A DNA stretch of 64,000 nt from Leptasterias polaris (GCA_037783415.1 JAZGTN010000094.1:1054001-1118000); one strand, 5' to 3'. Shown: positions 51,972 to 64,000, numbered from the stretch's first letter. Made by a program: numbers and translations. Notes: generated by a model from the letters alone, not told the origin.

Positions 51972-52243
51972 ATTGAACTCTATTTTGCTTTAACAAAGAC
52001 AAATTTACTACAGCCAGGACTTGAACCTGCGACCTCTGGATTAATGGTTTGGCTCTCTACCAACTGAGCTATCTAGCCCTTGTGTTGGCACCCTGCCTAT
52101 TTTGTCAATATCTTTGTTTGTGTGCCAGTCAAAAACCATACAACCTGAGACTGCTGTATTAAACCAAGTTTACGATACAACATGGGAAGCGACAGGACAT
52201 CCCAAGGGGATGCTAGTACTATTGATTTCAATAATCAAGTAAT
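51972..52243 (-). mobile_element. tRNA-derived SINE (family A) bounded by 22-bp direct repeats
   Basis: The minus strand has GGGCTAGATAGCTCAGTTGG (A-box region) and, about 30 bases later, GAGGTCGCAGGTTCAAGTCC (B-box region), preceded by AACAAAGATATTGACAAAAT as in the copy at 48630. A perfect 22-bp direct repeat, beginning CAAGGGAAACTGACTGGGTA, lies at 51950-51971 and 52244-52265. It flanks the segment like a long target-site duplication made by LINE machinery. Confidence 0.78.
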
Positions 52244-53487
52244 CAAGGGAAACTGACTGGGTAAATTTTAATTAAATTTTCTAAAATTTGAAGTGTTCAA
52301 AATGTTACAATTTATTATCAGTGCCTTACCTCTCCTTTAAGGAATGTCCAAAGTTCCTATAAAATGTTGTGGTTTTGATTGTAGTTGCCTTTAAATTGAT
52401 GGATTTATGAGCTGCTTACTGTGGGTGAACTAGAAAAGCATTCTTTGTCCTTTGTGAACAACAAAGTAATAGTGGTGTAGTAGTTGTCTATCAAGACCAC
52501 AACATGGACACTTTTTACTCCCCCTAGATACAAACCAACAGTTTCCTAACAGCAGAACTTCAAGATGGTGTTTGTTTCTTGGCATAAAAAATTGCTAAAA
52601 GTATGGAAACATGATTATTGATGCATAATATAGGCCTGTAGTGATCAACACAACTAAACCAGTTACTATAATAATTGGATAGAAATCTACTTTTTTCTCT
52701 TGCTGCCAATATTTGCTTGGACTTCAATATGAATTTAATTCTGTGCTACAAGATAATTTTTATATTTCCAACTGAGAGTACTTTATAAAAATGCTGGTAC
52801 AGTTTCCTTCAGTGTTTATATACACACATAATGTACATGTACATTATATTTTAATGGGGATGTAATTATTGGGCCCCTGGTTGAAGGCAAACTAACCAAG
52901 CAGCTGGCAGAAATGGAGGTTGTTAGGCGCATCTGCTTGTTGTGCTTATGTTATCAATTCAAATTTACAAGGCCAAGTTCATGGCCAACTAAAATGCTGC
53001 TACATTAATTCTAAAGATGTAGGCCTTTGAAGTAAGAACAACAGTGTTGTAGGAATGGGCCCTTTGTGATTATAATGCAAGAGATAGGTTGCCTTGGCAT
53101 GTATGTTCAAACTTTTTGCCTAGTTAACGGGGCTCTGTTAGACTTGTTGAGAAGTCAGAAAATAGAATTAGCTGTTGCAAACTGCTTACCAACCAAAAGG
53201 ACCTGTGGTATAAATGCAAAAAATAAGTTAGTGGCCTGACGTTTTTGTTGAGAAGTCGTTAAATGTTTGTAGCGGAAACGGCTCTCGCTTGACTGTACTG
53301 TTATTGCGAGACTGCTGGTTCCAAACTGCTGCCCCATTTAATAATTTGTACAACCAAAATGTACTACATTTTCAATACACGTGAGTAGTACGCATTACAG
53401 TTGCTGCAGATGGCCAATGAAATCGCCTTGACGAGTCCATTTTATCTGAGGATGGTAATAGTTTCAAATTTTGTAAATATACAGAAA

Positions 53488-53581
53488 GAATGTTTACATG
53501 ACAAAAAATGTTTCAATACAGAATGTTTACATGACAACAAATGTTTCGATACAGAATGTTTACATGACAACAAATGTTTCA
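53488..53581 (+). repeat. 33-bp tandem repeat, nearly three copies
   Basis: Units start at 53488, 53521 and 53554 and contain GAATGTTTACATGACAA then AATGTTTC. Because the unit is 33 bp, the + frame stays open and reads ECLHDNKCF(D/N)T three times, with two Cys per unit. The surrounding frame (ATG at 53410, stop near 53655) has no other sign of being a gene. Confidence 0.9.
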
Positions 53582-54184
53582 CAACCTTGTCCTTAAGTCT
53601 AGGGCTCTGTTTATACAGCATCACTAATTTAGTTGTTGGATGGATGGAGGACTGAAACATTTATTGGTTAAGACTGTTAAAGCTTTAAATACACCTCATG
53701 AGTCACTCCCTAATGCTACTCTCAATGCTTTCACAATGCTGTGCATGGCTTCTCCTACAGCTCCCTTAGTTGCTGGAAAAGCTTGCTACGCAATAAGCTT
53801 TGATATAACAGTATGATGTCAACAAAGATTTAACTGTATAAAGCATTGGGGTATTTGAGAATTCTTGTTAGTTTTACAAGATCAAAGAGGCATACGAGTT
53901 GGGATGTTATGCACTGACAGGACAGCATTGTTCAAACTTTTTAATTGTAATCTTTTGATGAATAATTAGTAGATAATTGATTGTATTTTGTAATTAATTC
54001 AGTCGAATCCAATATGTTCAAGACCTTCTTTTTTTCTATTATGGTACCAGCAATTTTTGAGGCCGTAAAATTTAGATCATTTTAAAAAGTTATCTTTTGT
54101 GCTGGGCTGTGTTATGACACAGGAGAGAGAACAAAAGCAAAGCCGACCTAGAGGGTTTCATTATAGAAGAAGCAAACAGACAGA

Positions 54185-54191
54185 ATGGCAG
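54185..54191 (+). CDS. Possible alternative first coding exon (ATG GCA G|gtgagt)
   Basis: ATGGCAG is followed directly by GTGAGTG, a near-ideal donor. The ATG has A at -3 and G at +4, a good start context. The partial codon left (G) is phase 1, exactly what the exon at 60743 needs, so the product would start Met-Ala-Val-Ser-Leu-Met-Tyr. The 5' boundary is unknown: ACACAG ending at 54122 could be an acceptor, or the exon could extend to a promoter upstream. Read as an internal exon (54123-54191) it is open only in phase 0 and would not fit its neighbours. Speculative. Confidence 0.3.
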
Positions 54192-57100
54192 GTGAGTGTT
54201 GCACAAAAGCTGTGAAAGTTGAAACATTTCATTGTGGTTGTTATCTATTGATGAAGTTCCTTAAATTCTGTAATTTGTTTAGACAAAGTTGTTAAATACA
54301 CCTGTAGCTTCCTGGATGATGCTGTTAAATGGGATACTATGGATAATAGTTGGGGTATAGACCTAGGTCCAACAAGCTGCCTATCTACGAGAGATCGATG
54401 GCAAATATAGAACAAATACAATTTTGTTTTTAGGGTTTAGTGCATTCAATTTAGATTGGAAGCATTTTGTCTTCTCATGGGAAATTAAGTTCAGTTTGAA
54501 CTCGGATAAGAGCGCTGGAAGTCTGAGCACAACAAACTGATCACAAGTAAGTATGTTTTTGTGTTCATCATGCATATGATCAGATCAAACTTGTTGTATC
54601 TGTGTTACTTGATGAATATTGAGTCACTCACTCAGACATATTTTCGGTATTCAAACCAACTGCTGGGCAGTGAGTTAACTTCAGATTTTTCAAACCAGTA
54701 GTGGTAAATCCACAGTGGACTAGCAAATTAACATCATCACTGTGATGTGGGCTTTTCATCTATGTTGACAAACAGAATAAAGGCCTCACAAGATTGTGTA
54801 GTTGCAATACATTTACTTCAACAGTAACAATTGCATTAAAGGAGATCTTGGTATATGTCTTTACAAGAAATGAGCAGCCATTCTGTACCTTTTGCATCAC
54901 CTTTGAGAGTTGTATGAAATGACAGAACAAAACTGTCATCAGTATCATACAAATTGCACTAAAAAGCTAAAAAGCTCATGTCATGAAACCGTTATGGTCA
55001 CTGCAGAATTGAACTATGTTGTGCAGATTTACACATTGTCTTAAGTACATGGTGAGAAGGCTGTTGTCAGTGGTGGATGTGTGTACAATGTATATTATAA
55101 GTTGTACCAAATGTAAGTGCTGGAAACAAGCGAAAGTTGACTGAACTATTGGTGGAGGATTTCAAACAGCAAAATATAAAAGGAGTGTGCACTGCACTCC
55201 CTACCCCTCACCCCTCTCTCCTTTCCCGACCCCCTCCCCTCAACTGTCCATCCTATCCATATGTTGTCAAGCGTTAGATCATATCTCTAAAGATTGTACC
55301 ATGAGGTCATGTTGGAGCCCTGTACACGTAGCATGTCTTTTTATATGGAATAATACAAATTACTTTTTGTGCAGGTTCTTTGACAGAATGCAACTTGCTG
55401 GTACATGATTGCCTCAAAACTACCTGTAGAATTAAGAGTTTCGTGCATGTGACCTATTGACAAACAATTTATTTTAAAAAGATGTTACATTATTGTACTT
55501 TACTTCAAACTGTTGCCAATGCCATTCTTTATGTATATTTGCATATAGGCATTGTCATTCATATGTTGGGAAAAATACTGGTACATCTGCACACAGGAAT
55601 ATATCTAATCTCAGGAATATGATCTCCCCCTAGAAGTTTGCATGCAACCCAAAAGGAAATAAACAATTCTTAAAGATCAATATGTCAGAGACCTGAGTAA
55701 TATTTCATTAAATGTTCCCATAGCTTAATGACTAAATCTTGTGTCTGTTCTTCCTATGGGTTTGTTACTTTGGGTGTGGGAGGTGGGGGGGACCTCATCT
55801 TAAACTGCCCACATCTTGTATTGTGCTTAACACTAACAGACAGACATATAGTTGTGACACACTCAGTCCTCAATCAATCATTCATTTGTGTCATTATGAG
55901 AGGGGAGTTCTTCTCATTAGATAGCACAGTGTCCATAAAAACCATTTTCTTGGCTTCATTGCTCTTTGCTATTTACTGGTACTGGATTTGTGGAGGGCTT
56001 TACATTGTCATCAGCGTGCTGGTGACAGTGTCTTTGATGATCTTGAGCATTGAAACTGAAGGCACAAATTTACTTCTGGCGAAATATTTATAAAATTCAA
56101 GCCCACAGTGCATAAATACTTGGGAAAAAGAAAAACGTGATCGGAGGGTGTCTTATGTACACGACTGTTTAAATTTCACATTCCAACTGTACGGTCTGAA
56201 AATTTGTGTACGGAGAATTTTTAGTTCGTTCCTGAATTTTTGAAGACATTCTATCAAACAGGCATTGACATTTTGACTGACGCAAACATCCCTCTGATGT
56301 TTTTCATGTTGATGACGTATTTCAAATTTCCCTCTCTGGTATTTGACACTGTTTTAAGGTGAGGTTGAAAACTTAATTTTTCCAAACTTTCATGAGGACA
56401 TTATCTGTTGAAAAACGAGGGCCTCACGAATTGAATTTGACTTTGGAGCCCCCCTTTAACTTATCAATAATATGTAATCAGGTTTTGGGCTTGTATTGTT
56501 TATTTGATAAAAAATTACAACAATACAGGAATACAGGTACAGTAGGGTAATACTTATTCAGTGTGTATGGTGTTTGTTAGAATTGTTCTTACAAGTTCAC
56601 TTTTAGATAATGGTATTTTTTTAATTTAAATGTGGGTACTTATTCCATATGGGAAATTTTGCCAGACTTGCTGGTTGGTTAGAAATAATGACGCTTTTGA
56701 ATATTTGCATTGTTGATGGCATCAGATCTCATAAATCATCCTGTCCAATAAAAAAAGGCTTAGAATGCAAATGACTTAACTTTTGTTTGACCAAACTTCT
56801 GCCCATCATATGTTTCTTTAACAAGGCTCCATTCTTGGTGTTTTTAAAATATTTATTTTGCTAGTATTTCAAAAGAGTATTGTCACATTATAGGCCTAAC
56901 CCAAATAAGGAAACCCTAGCTAGGTGTAAGTAAAACTACTACTGGTCATTTCCCTTTTGTTACGTCTTTGACAAATAATGAATTGACCAATTACAGTGCG
57001 TAATGCAAGTCCTTAAGTTTGACATGTTTAAAATCCTGCCACAATGTATAACCAACTTGCTGGACGTACAGATTGCTATGTAATGTGTGTGGCTCGGTGC

Positions 57101-60100
57101 ACTACTTCGCAAACCGAACTTGTCTTTTTGTTTGCGTTGCCCATGTGGTTATGGACTAGTGGTTATTACTTAGGCAGTTGGTGGTATAGTGGGCAGGGCT
57201 TAATGGATTGGCCTATTCAGATATTTCCATCTGTTGACCTTCATCTTACTGCAACTACCTAATCAGCTAAATTCCCAATATGCAAGAACAATTACTTTGC
57301 TGAAAACCAACTCATAAAATGATCCACCATAGATTTTGCCATCCTTGCTTCTTTCCTATTTCTATTGTAAATAGAGCCTCAAGTCGTGACAAATGTGTCA
57401 CACAGCCCATGTTCTTTGTTTTTGAGAAAATCGTATTTCAAGTTGACAGGTTTTGAGTTATGAAAACTAACTAGATAAAAGAATGTTTGTGATTTGCATT
57501 TGTACATTTCCCAATGATAGATACTCCTTTAAAAAGTAATCCTTCAAGAATAAGGAGAGCTATTTTGCAGACTATAAAATGATATTGCCTAGGTTGGGAA
57601 TAGAGTGTCTATATTTCATTTGATGGGAGTAGGGTCAAAGCATTCATATCCCGCTGTTGATGAAGATGATAAAATGTGACCCAGGAATAGATGGGAATAA
57701 ATACATTTTTTCAAAAGAAGAGTTTAACCTAGATTGTTTGTTTGTGAGTTATCATTGAATCTTACTCAATATCATATGAAGTGATACTGCCTGATGGTGT
57801 CAGTGTCAAGTGTCAGTACAAAAGATAACCAGTGTTGTGTTGGGTTACACTCTGACATGGTAGGCTACACTATGGATCATAATGGCCATTGCTGACCAGT
57901 GCGTGTATGTTAATTATTCAATCAAAAAGAAGCCATTACCTGATTTTAGTTCAAACTCAAAGTAAAATTCTGTTTTCAGTTGCAGTTATATTTTGCTTAG
58001 TCAATGATGTAAAGACTCTCATTTACTTTTTGAAATGTATGTTTCTTGTAGAGTTCTATATGTTTGTTACTTGTTTTAGCCAAAACACATTTATCATTAT
58101 TATGACCTTTTAAAATTTCAATTCCCCTTATTTAAAGTTGATGTGTGTAAAGTAAAAACATTGTAAACCTTTTATGAGTTAGAATATTTCATTTGTAAGG
58201 AAACCTTCAATAATGAAGAATTTAAACTGAGCAAATAACATCATTTTGCATCCTGGAAAATAATCCTGATCATTTTGACTTTGGACTGCCATTCTTGCTG
58301 TTTACTTGAATCCCTTCTGTGTAACCTCCATCCAGTATGTAACCTTCATGGTAGCATTATTAGCTTTCTTATAGGAAATCTGCCTTGTCTTTGAATAGTC
58401 CTTGATTTGCGTCTGGTGTTCTAATCAGGTATTTCTCCATGGTCATTACTACACTCTTCTAGTTTATATACTTTATGACAGTTAAAGCAAAACCAGATGT
58501 CACTCCAACCATGTGGTATTTCCATCTGGATTTGTTGTCTCAAATTACCTTTTGGCAGACCAATGAAATTTCTTCAAAATATGGGAGCTCAACTTAAAGT
58601 GAGAGGGCTGCATTATGACTAAACATTAATTATTCTCTAGGCTTGCTTGCTATAAGTCAACTTGAAACTGCTTTCATTTGTTGTCAGTTATTTATTGCTC
58701 TTAAAATTGATGTGGTTTAACTTTGCTAACCATAAAAATTAACTTAAAAAGCATGCAACTGGTTTGAGATGGATTTTTTGAAAATAATGGGCAGACTTTC
58801 ACATGTTGTGTAGCGATTCTGAAAAAGCTTCACGAGATCCTATAAAGAGTTATTCTTCCCTTTGAAATTTTATTCTGAATCCGTACATGAAGCATGGAAC
58901 AATTATTAATAGTTATAATAGGCCTAACATTGGAGTTTATAGGTTCCCCAGTATCTGGAACCAAAGTCTAAGGCACTTTATCAAACACATTGACTAAAAT
59001 GAAGTAGTGATGTCATGTTCCTTCACATGCTTGATATTGTCCAACATTAATTTTTAGGGTTCGGTGCTGTAGAATTTTACTGGAAATTCATAAACGTCAT
59101 TATCAAAATTTTCTTCAATCTAAAACAGCACTGAAGAAGAAATTAAAACAGCTAACAAATAAAATTTGGTAACAGTTATAACTATTGTTTCTTCTTAATA
59201 TGCTACCTTGAAGTTGTGAATCATTATATAAACTACTTTTGTATGACACACCATTTAATTCAATACCGGATCTCACATCGTAATTCAGATTTAGTTGTGG
59301 TTTTGCGCTGACTTTATCTAGTATACCCATAATTGGGGAATTTTAACCAACAAATGCGGTATTAGTTTTACCCAACAATACAGTTACCCAATATTTTTAC
59401 AGTGTATGTAGCTATTTTCCCTCACACGTGTCTTGACAATAATAAAGTTTGTAATGCAAAATGTGTTGACTTTCCATAAACTAAACTTATGCGATCAATT
59501 GACACTGGAACAATAAATCAACAACTTCAGGAAACAATTTCATGTGAAAAATCTTGTATTTCAAAAAATATATCGAACAATACATAAATTCATCAACCAA
59601 CTGGAGTTGTTCCCAATGGTATTCTGGTTGTCAAGATATTGACTTAAAAATGAAAAAAATATACCCATTCCATATCATGACTAGGCATCTATACCCACTG
59701 GGTTAACCACATTATAGTGTTCATTGCTAAGCTTTGTTATCCCACTCTTGTAATTTGACAGAATTCCTTCATTGAATACAACAACAGTGTTTCACACAAA
59801 TAATAACTCAATTAATCCTTAATAGGTTTCTGATTGCTTGCCATAATGAAGCTTTATCACAGCATTTTCCTATTTTAGTAAATAATGAATAATTGATGAA
59901 GTGGTGGTGATGATGCAGTACAACTCGTCTGTTGCTTTGTACTCTTCCCTCTTAACAGTGTTAACAAAGACGCTAGTCATTAAACCGATGTCCTTTAGTT
60001 GAACCACTTTACCATGGCAATTCACTTGATATTGTCATGACTATATTGCCCATGTAGACTCAATAACTGTGGTAATTGGCGGACCCTCTAGATGCATTAA

Positions 60101-60742
60101 TCACTATACTGTATACATGAGTTCAACCATGTCTTTGGAGTAAAAATCGTATAAATCACCCACTGCCTGTAGTTCACACCTCTACCAATAGTGGAGTAAT
60201 CCAGAGGGGGTCTGTGGCTAAATGGGGCAGTGCAATTGGTTGACCATGGCTTGACAAACAAGCGCTACCAATTACAAGGGAAACACACTGCAGGCAACAA
60301 TGAAGCGCATGGGCATTTCAGGCTATGGGGACAACAATGCGCGGTGTGGTTTTCTTTGTACCATATGTGCAGTCAGTGCTTGGCTTGTTGGTTAGCTGCA
60401 CATGTGGCCATCACCTGGAAGCTAGCTAACTGGCATTGACCTGTCTCGTGAAATTTTAGTCTTGTTTAGCCTTGGTGATGTGTCTAGCTACAGTGCAATA
60501 AAACTTAAAGTTACACAGTGAAGTCTAATTTCTCTGTGTTAGACAAAAGCTTTATCAACTCACCAACCCAAATAGTAATTGAGTCACACTGTACTCACTC
60601 CAAGAGGCAAAAACAGCATCTTGTTTTGTATTGGAAGATGTAGTGTGTTGATACTGAGGAGCTCTATTCATTATAAACTATCTGTGACTACTGGATCTCT
60701 TGGATTATTTTTCTTGATTGGTTGATGTAATTGTGATTTCAG

Positions 60743-60802
60743 TCTCACTCATGTACGCCGTCCCGATGGTGGTGAAGCCTCTATTTAAGGAAATAATGAA
60801 AG
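60743..60802 (+). CDS. 60-nt exon of the predicted gene
   Basis: The acceptor is TTGTGATTTCAG and the donor is AAAG|GTAAGA, both good. The 60-nt exon is open only in phase 1; the other two frames contain stops. After a leading base from the previous exon it reads (V)SLMYAVPMVVKPLFKEIMK, a hydrophobic/amphipathic stretch with a basic end. The codon completed with the G of the preceding exon gives Val. It ends in phase 1 again, so the whole set of exons is symmetric. I do not recognise the family. The following exon is outside the window. Confidence 0.7.
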
Positions 60803-63800
60803 GTAAGATCGATAGCTGATACACTTATAAATATTCACTAGTAATACCACAGGCAGGGAGATCGAGGCAATGGTGAAACCACTGGGATATACAGGGATTA
60901 TGTGATGTATGGTTTATATTTCCTTGTTATGTAGATTGTTTATATTTTTCTAACAATTTCACTCATCGAACTGAAAGGGGATTCACTAAACTGAACAACC
61001 TCATGGGTCATGCATCTTGACCAGATGGTTTATTCTTTTGGCAATGGGTTCCTGGCCTATTTAACCAGCTTAGATATCTACTTCACATGTGGGCAAACCA
61101 AGTACACAGCAACCAAGTGAATAAGCTTCTAAACTATGAATGGTAGATGAGAAGGATACGAGCCAATTTTGATTTTGTTTTTCGTACTAGTAATTATTAA
61201 AATTTAAATGAAGTTATTCAGTATAGAAAATTAGGCCTTATACAAGACACCCCAAGTCGGCAAGAATTAGTTGGAATATTTGAAGTAATTTGTTAATGAA
61301 TCAGAAGATGTTTTAGATGGAGTGATATGAACAGATAATATTCAGAATGACATATCAATCCAAGCTGGAATTAATCAACAGCGAGACTCCATAGTTGTTA
61401 TGGCTATATGAGCTGATTGTACCATGAGGTACAATTGCTTCCCCTCCTTTTCATTATTAATGTATAGACACCATGTGAACCAACCATCTGTTGCTAATAT
61501 CAATGGAGTAGGCATTCAATAATCCCCAGGCCAATATGTCTGCCATTCACTATCTATAATCAATGCCTGATGCTTCCTGTAGATGCTGTTCTTTTATTAC
61601 TTTATCTGCCTCTTACTTAACCATAATGTTAGATGGGGGAGTGATATTGGGCAATTTAAGTGGAGTATCATAGATTTAGATCTGTACTATATTGGCAATC
61701 TAACTAGAGCACACTCAGAACCCTAAGTCTGTCCCATGGTAGGATTTATCACAGATTAAGAAAACTGTTCCAATTCTCTTTTAAGCGCTCAAATTTATTC
61801 CCCAAAAATGTAAGAATGCATTTGACAGTTACCATTACCAGCTCTGAAGGGTTGTTATTTGTATGACCTAACATTAAAATTCTCTGTTATGTATGTTAAC
61901 AGCAAATTGTTTTATGTTGACGTCTACATAAAAAGATTAAAAAGTTGGTGTGGCATAAAATTGGTTGCATAAAATATAAATATTTCAATTGTGTTGTAAT
62001 TATGAAGAAATAATGGCAATTGACACAATACAAGAAAAAAAAGATATAGAGACTTTGCACAAATTTATTGTTCAAATGAAAACAATGTCTTGACATTGTA
62101 AATTTACTCAGATGGAATTAATACTCGGTTCTTATATAGCGCCTTATCACATCCCTAGGGGCGTATCAAAGCACTCGGTATTTTTTCCTGCAAGGTATTG
62201 TGGAGCTACGTTTTGAAGTATGAGACCTATTCCTTTACATAGCACCATGTAATGGTTTACAAGGTGCTGTGGCGCAATATGCAGCCAATCAAACCAGGAA
62301 CACCGGGGTGAACCCCTTCTCTTTACGATTGTGCACTGGGTTCTTTTACGTGCATTACACAACACACAGGACCTATGGCTTTACGTCCCATCCGAAGGAC
62401 GAAGCAATAATGGTTAAGTGTCTTGCTTAAAGACACAAGTGTCACGACCGGGACTCGAACCCACACTCTGCTGAACAGAAACACCAGAGCCAGAGCTTAT
62501 CCACTCGGCCACGACACGCCACAAATTGTCAGCTTTTCTTTGGTTATTTTCTTGTGATTCGTTTCAACCAAAGGTTCCCATGCAGTTTTGAAAACTCTTA
62601 TACATTGAGTTGGCACATTTACATGTTTACATGGTTGGATTAGTACCAACCATCCTGATAATTTTTTTTTACCTAGATAAAAATCAAAGATTTTAGAAAA
62701 TGTTGACTGGGTATGTAACTGTAATAAAATATAAAAGGTTCTGTAAGCCTGCACAATTTAAATTGGCCTTTCTCTAAAAGAAATTGTGTTTGTTTTGATG
62801 AGAATATAACAGTTATGTTGTAGTCGTAAGCAAGAGGATTGGATTGAATGCAGAATTGCATCAATAATTACCAAATTCACCCAATGACAAGCACGTCTGG
62901 CTTATGTGTCAATGTATGTTGTAGTATCATTAAAATAAAAGCAAACTTGTTCATCAACATGTGTTCTTAAGTGCTATTTGTGAGGATGAAGCACATTGCA
63001 TAATTTAGTATTTATTTGTATTGTCACGTGGTAGTGTGTTGTATGACTTAAACTGTAATTTATACTTTAACATACTGTGCGTGTTAGTTTTTGCGGTTTT
63101 CCTGAACTATGACGGTATTCTAAGAAAATGGTTTCTCTTGTTATTTATTTCCTCTTTATTCACTCTGGATAACAATCTTTTATTTCTGCGTTGGACTTTT
63201 TTACTTTCCTTTTGTTTTACCGGATTGCTTCTGAATTTTTCAGTTTTGTGGTTTTGGAAGATTAAAACAAAAATACATGGAATGTTAGATAGGATATTTG
63301 AACTGCTTATATAGAGCCAACACAAATCAAATTTATTGGAATATATAAACACATGAGAGCTACAGAGTCTTGAATTTAAAACAAGATTTGTATAATATGA
63401 GAGGGTCTTCCTGATTAGACTCGGGCTAACGAGTCAGCATTTGTACCATTCAAGTAAAAACAGGGAATGACAGAAATGTGTATTGAGATAAGGGCATCAG
63501 GCTTTTTGTAGACAATCTTTGTTAACTTTATTGTATATTTTACATGAGGGCCTATACCTTCATACTAGGCCACTACTAAATAAAAATCTACATAGAAGAT
63601 CCATTCTATATTCATGGTGAAAGAAAGTTGTATTACTGAAACATGACATATAAATTGCAGTGCCATCCACTGATTATAATACTATAGGGTTTCTGTTCCT
63701 TTTGTATTACATCATCCTATTTCAATATGTTATTTCCGGAAGCTGTGGAATTACCTATCCTTATCAGATCCAACCAGGTAGTTCTAGTTAACCTCTGTCA

Positions 63801-64000
63801 AGATCATTTACATATAAAGAATTACAATGAATATTAGAGTCATAATGCTGCAAGGTCATTGTACTCTTGAGACAATTTGAAACCAAATGCGTCAGGAGGA
63901 AGTAAGGTATGAAGCTCACAACACGCAATCAGAACCTTTATTTTTAGAAACACTTAAATTGCAAATGCATACGATAGTAAAAAAAATGCATATAAAAGAT
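60803..64000 (+). other. Start of predicted intron 3
   Basis: This begins at the GTAAGA donor and continues to the end of the window without another convincing acceptor and exon. It contains the SINE at 62116-62518. A T-rich, hydrophobic 97-codon frame at 63021-63314 looks compositional. Confidence 0.4.
62116..62518 (-). mobile_element. SINE with tRNA-Ser-like head and LINE-like tail
   Basis: On the minus strand the head begins GTCGTGGCCGAGTGGATAAG (A-box) and reaches GTGGGTTCGAGTCCCGGTCG (B-box), spaced as in a long-variable-arm tRNA of serine type. The body contains CTTCGTCCTTCGGATGGGAC, GTAAAGCC and ACGTAAAAGAACCCAGTGCA, a conserved core I associate with ancient metazoan SINEs. The 3' end, GATAAGGCGCTATATAAGAA, resembles the LINE tails at 12425 and 23225, suggesting which machinery mobilised it. 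It is about 400 bp and appears complete. A second, truncated copy is at 18672. Confidence 0.85.

Larger units (their letters stand above)
42654..60742 (+). other. Predicted intron 2 (about 18.1 kb)
   Basis: This lies between the GTAAGT donor at 42654 and the acceptor GATTTCAG ending at 60742. It contains a TTAA element 43 bp after the donor, a hAT-type element, SINEs, a 33-bp repeat and a possible alternative first exon at 54185. Stretches not listed separately (for example 45340-47880 and 55000-60740) show only AT-rich sequence with poly-T and short low-complexity runs. Confidence 0.45.

Noticed and set aside
52010..52085. Functional tRNA gene on the minus strand
   Set aside because: A-box and B-box are present, but the acceptor and anticodon arms do not pair, and the same unit recurs with shared flanks at 48630 and 30283. 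It is a SINE head.
54123..54191. Internal exon of 69 nt between ACACAG and GTGAGT
   Set aside because: Open only in phase 0 and stopped in phase 1, so incompatible with the flanking exons. Kept only as a possible first exon using the ATG at 54185.
55728..56093. 121-codon + strand frame with hydrophobic stretches
   Set aside because: No clear start context, no splice signals and no recognised family. Hydrophobicity follows from T-rich sequence.
62440..62518. Functional tRNA-Ser gene on the minus strand
   Set aside because: The promoter boxes are good but stem pairing is degenerate, and it continues into a SINE body with a second copy at 18672.
63021..63314. 97-codon hydrophobic + strand frame resembling a membrane protein
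   Set aside because: T-rich composition gives Leu/Phe-rich translations; no domain or supporting context.

Overview
This is an AT-rich, gene-poor stretch of animal nuclear DNA. It has no operons, no dense reading frames and no CRISPR array. It does contain tRNA-headed SINEs, CR1/L2-like and RTE-like LINE tails, several kinds of short inverted-repeat transposons, a satellite with higher-order structure, long homopolymers, and small exons separated by introns of tens of kilobases. The TTAA-flanked short element (with the phrase 'TTTCACAGGTTTGTTATTTT') and the frequent 'taggcct' strings look to me like an echinoderm, probably a sea star. That assignment is recollection, not a search.

Only one protein-coding gene is supported, on the + strand. 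It consists of an 80- or 93-codon exon at 16588, a 36-nt micro-exon at 42618-42653 and a 60-nt exon at 60743-60802. Both internal exons are multiples of three, each is open in one frame only, and that frame is phase 1 in both cases, matching the phase-1 end of the first exon. A possible alternative first exon (ATG at 54185, strong donor at 54192) is also phase 1. I do not recognise the protein. Its N-terminus is proline-directed, low-complexity and carries a consensus SUMO site, as regulatory proteins often do. The 3' end of the gene lies beyond the window.

Layout. 43-1163: a foldback transposon made of 42-bp repeats, bounded by a perfect 6-bp duplication and itself hit by an RTE-like LINE tail that has its own 8-bp duplication. 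1170-7190: unremarkable upstream DNA with small tandem duplications. 7191-9115: a C-rich minisatellite, then a 1.5-kb terminal-inverted-repeat element. 9116-16587: unremarkable DNA holding a CR1/L2-like 3' end and a 196-bp higher-order satellite. 16868-42617 (intron 1) and 42654-60742 (intron 2): mostly transposon relics, including at least five TTAA-flanked elements, a hAT-type element with an 8-bp duplication, 'TAGACC' elements, a perfect 39-bp hairpin and several SINEs. 60803-64000: start of intron 3, with a SINE whose tail resembles the LINE tails.

I found no previously undescribed biochemical system. The points most worth checking are the nested foldback/LINE insertion, the satellite with a strict long-long-short-short order, and the phase-1 micro-exon gene with two alternative-isoform predictions.
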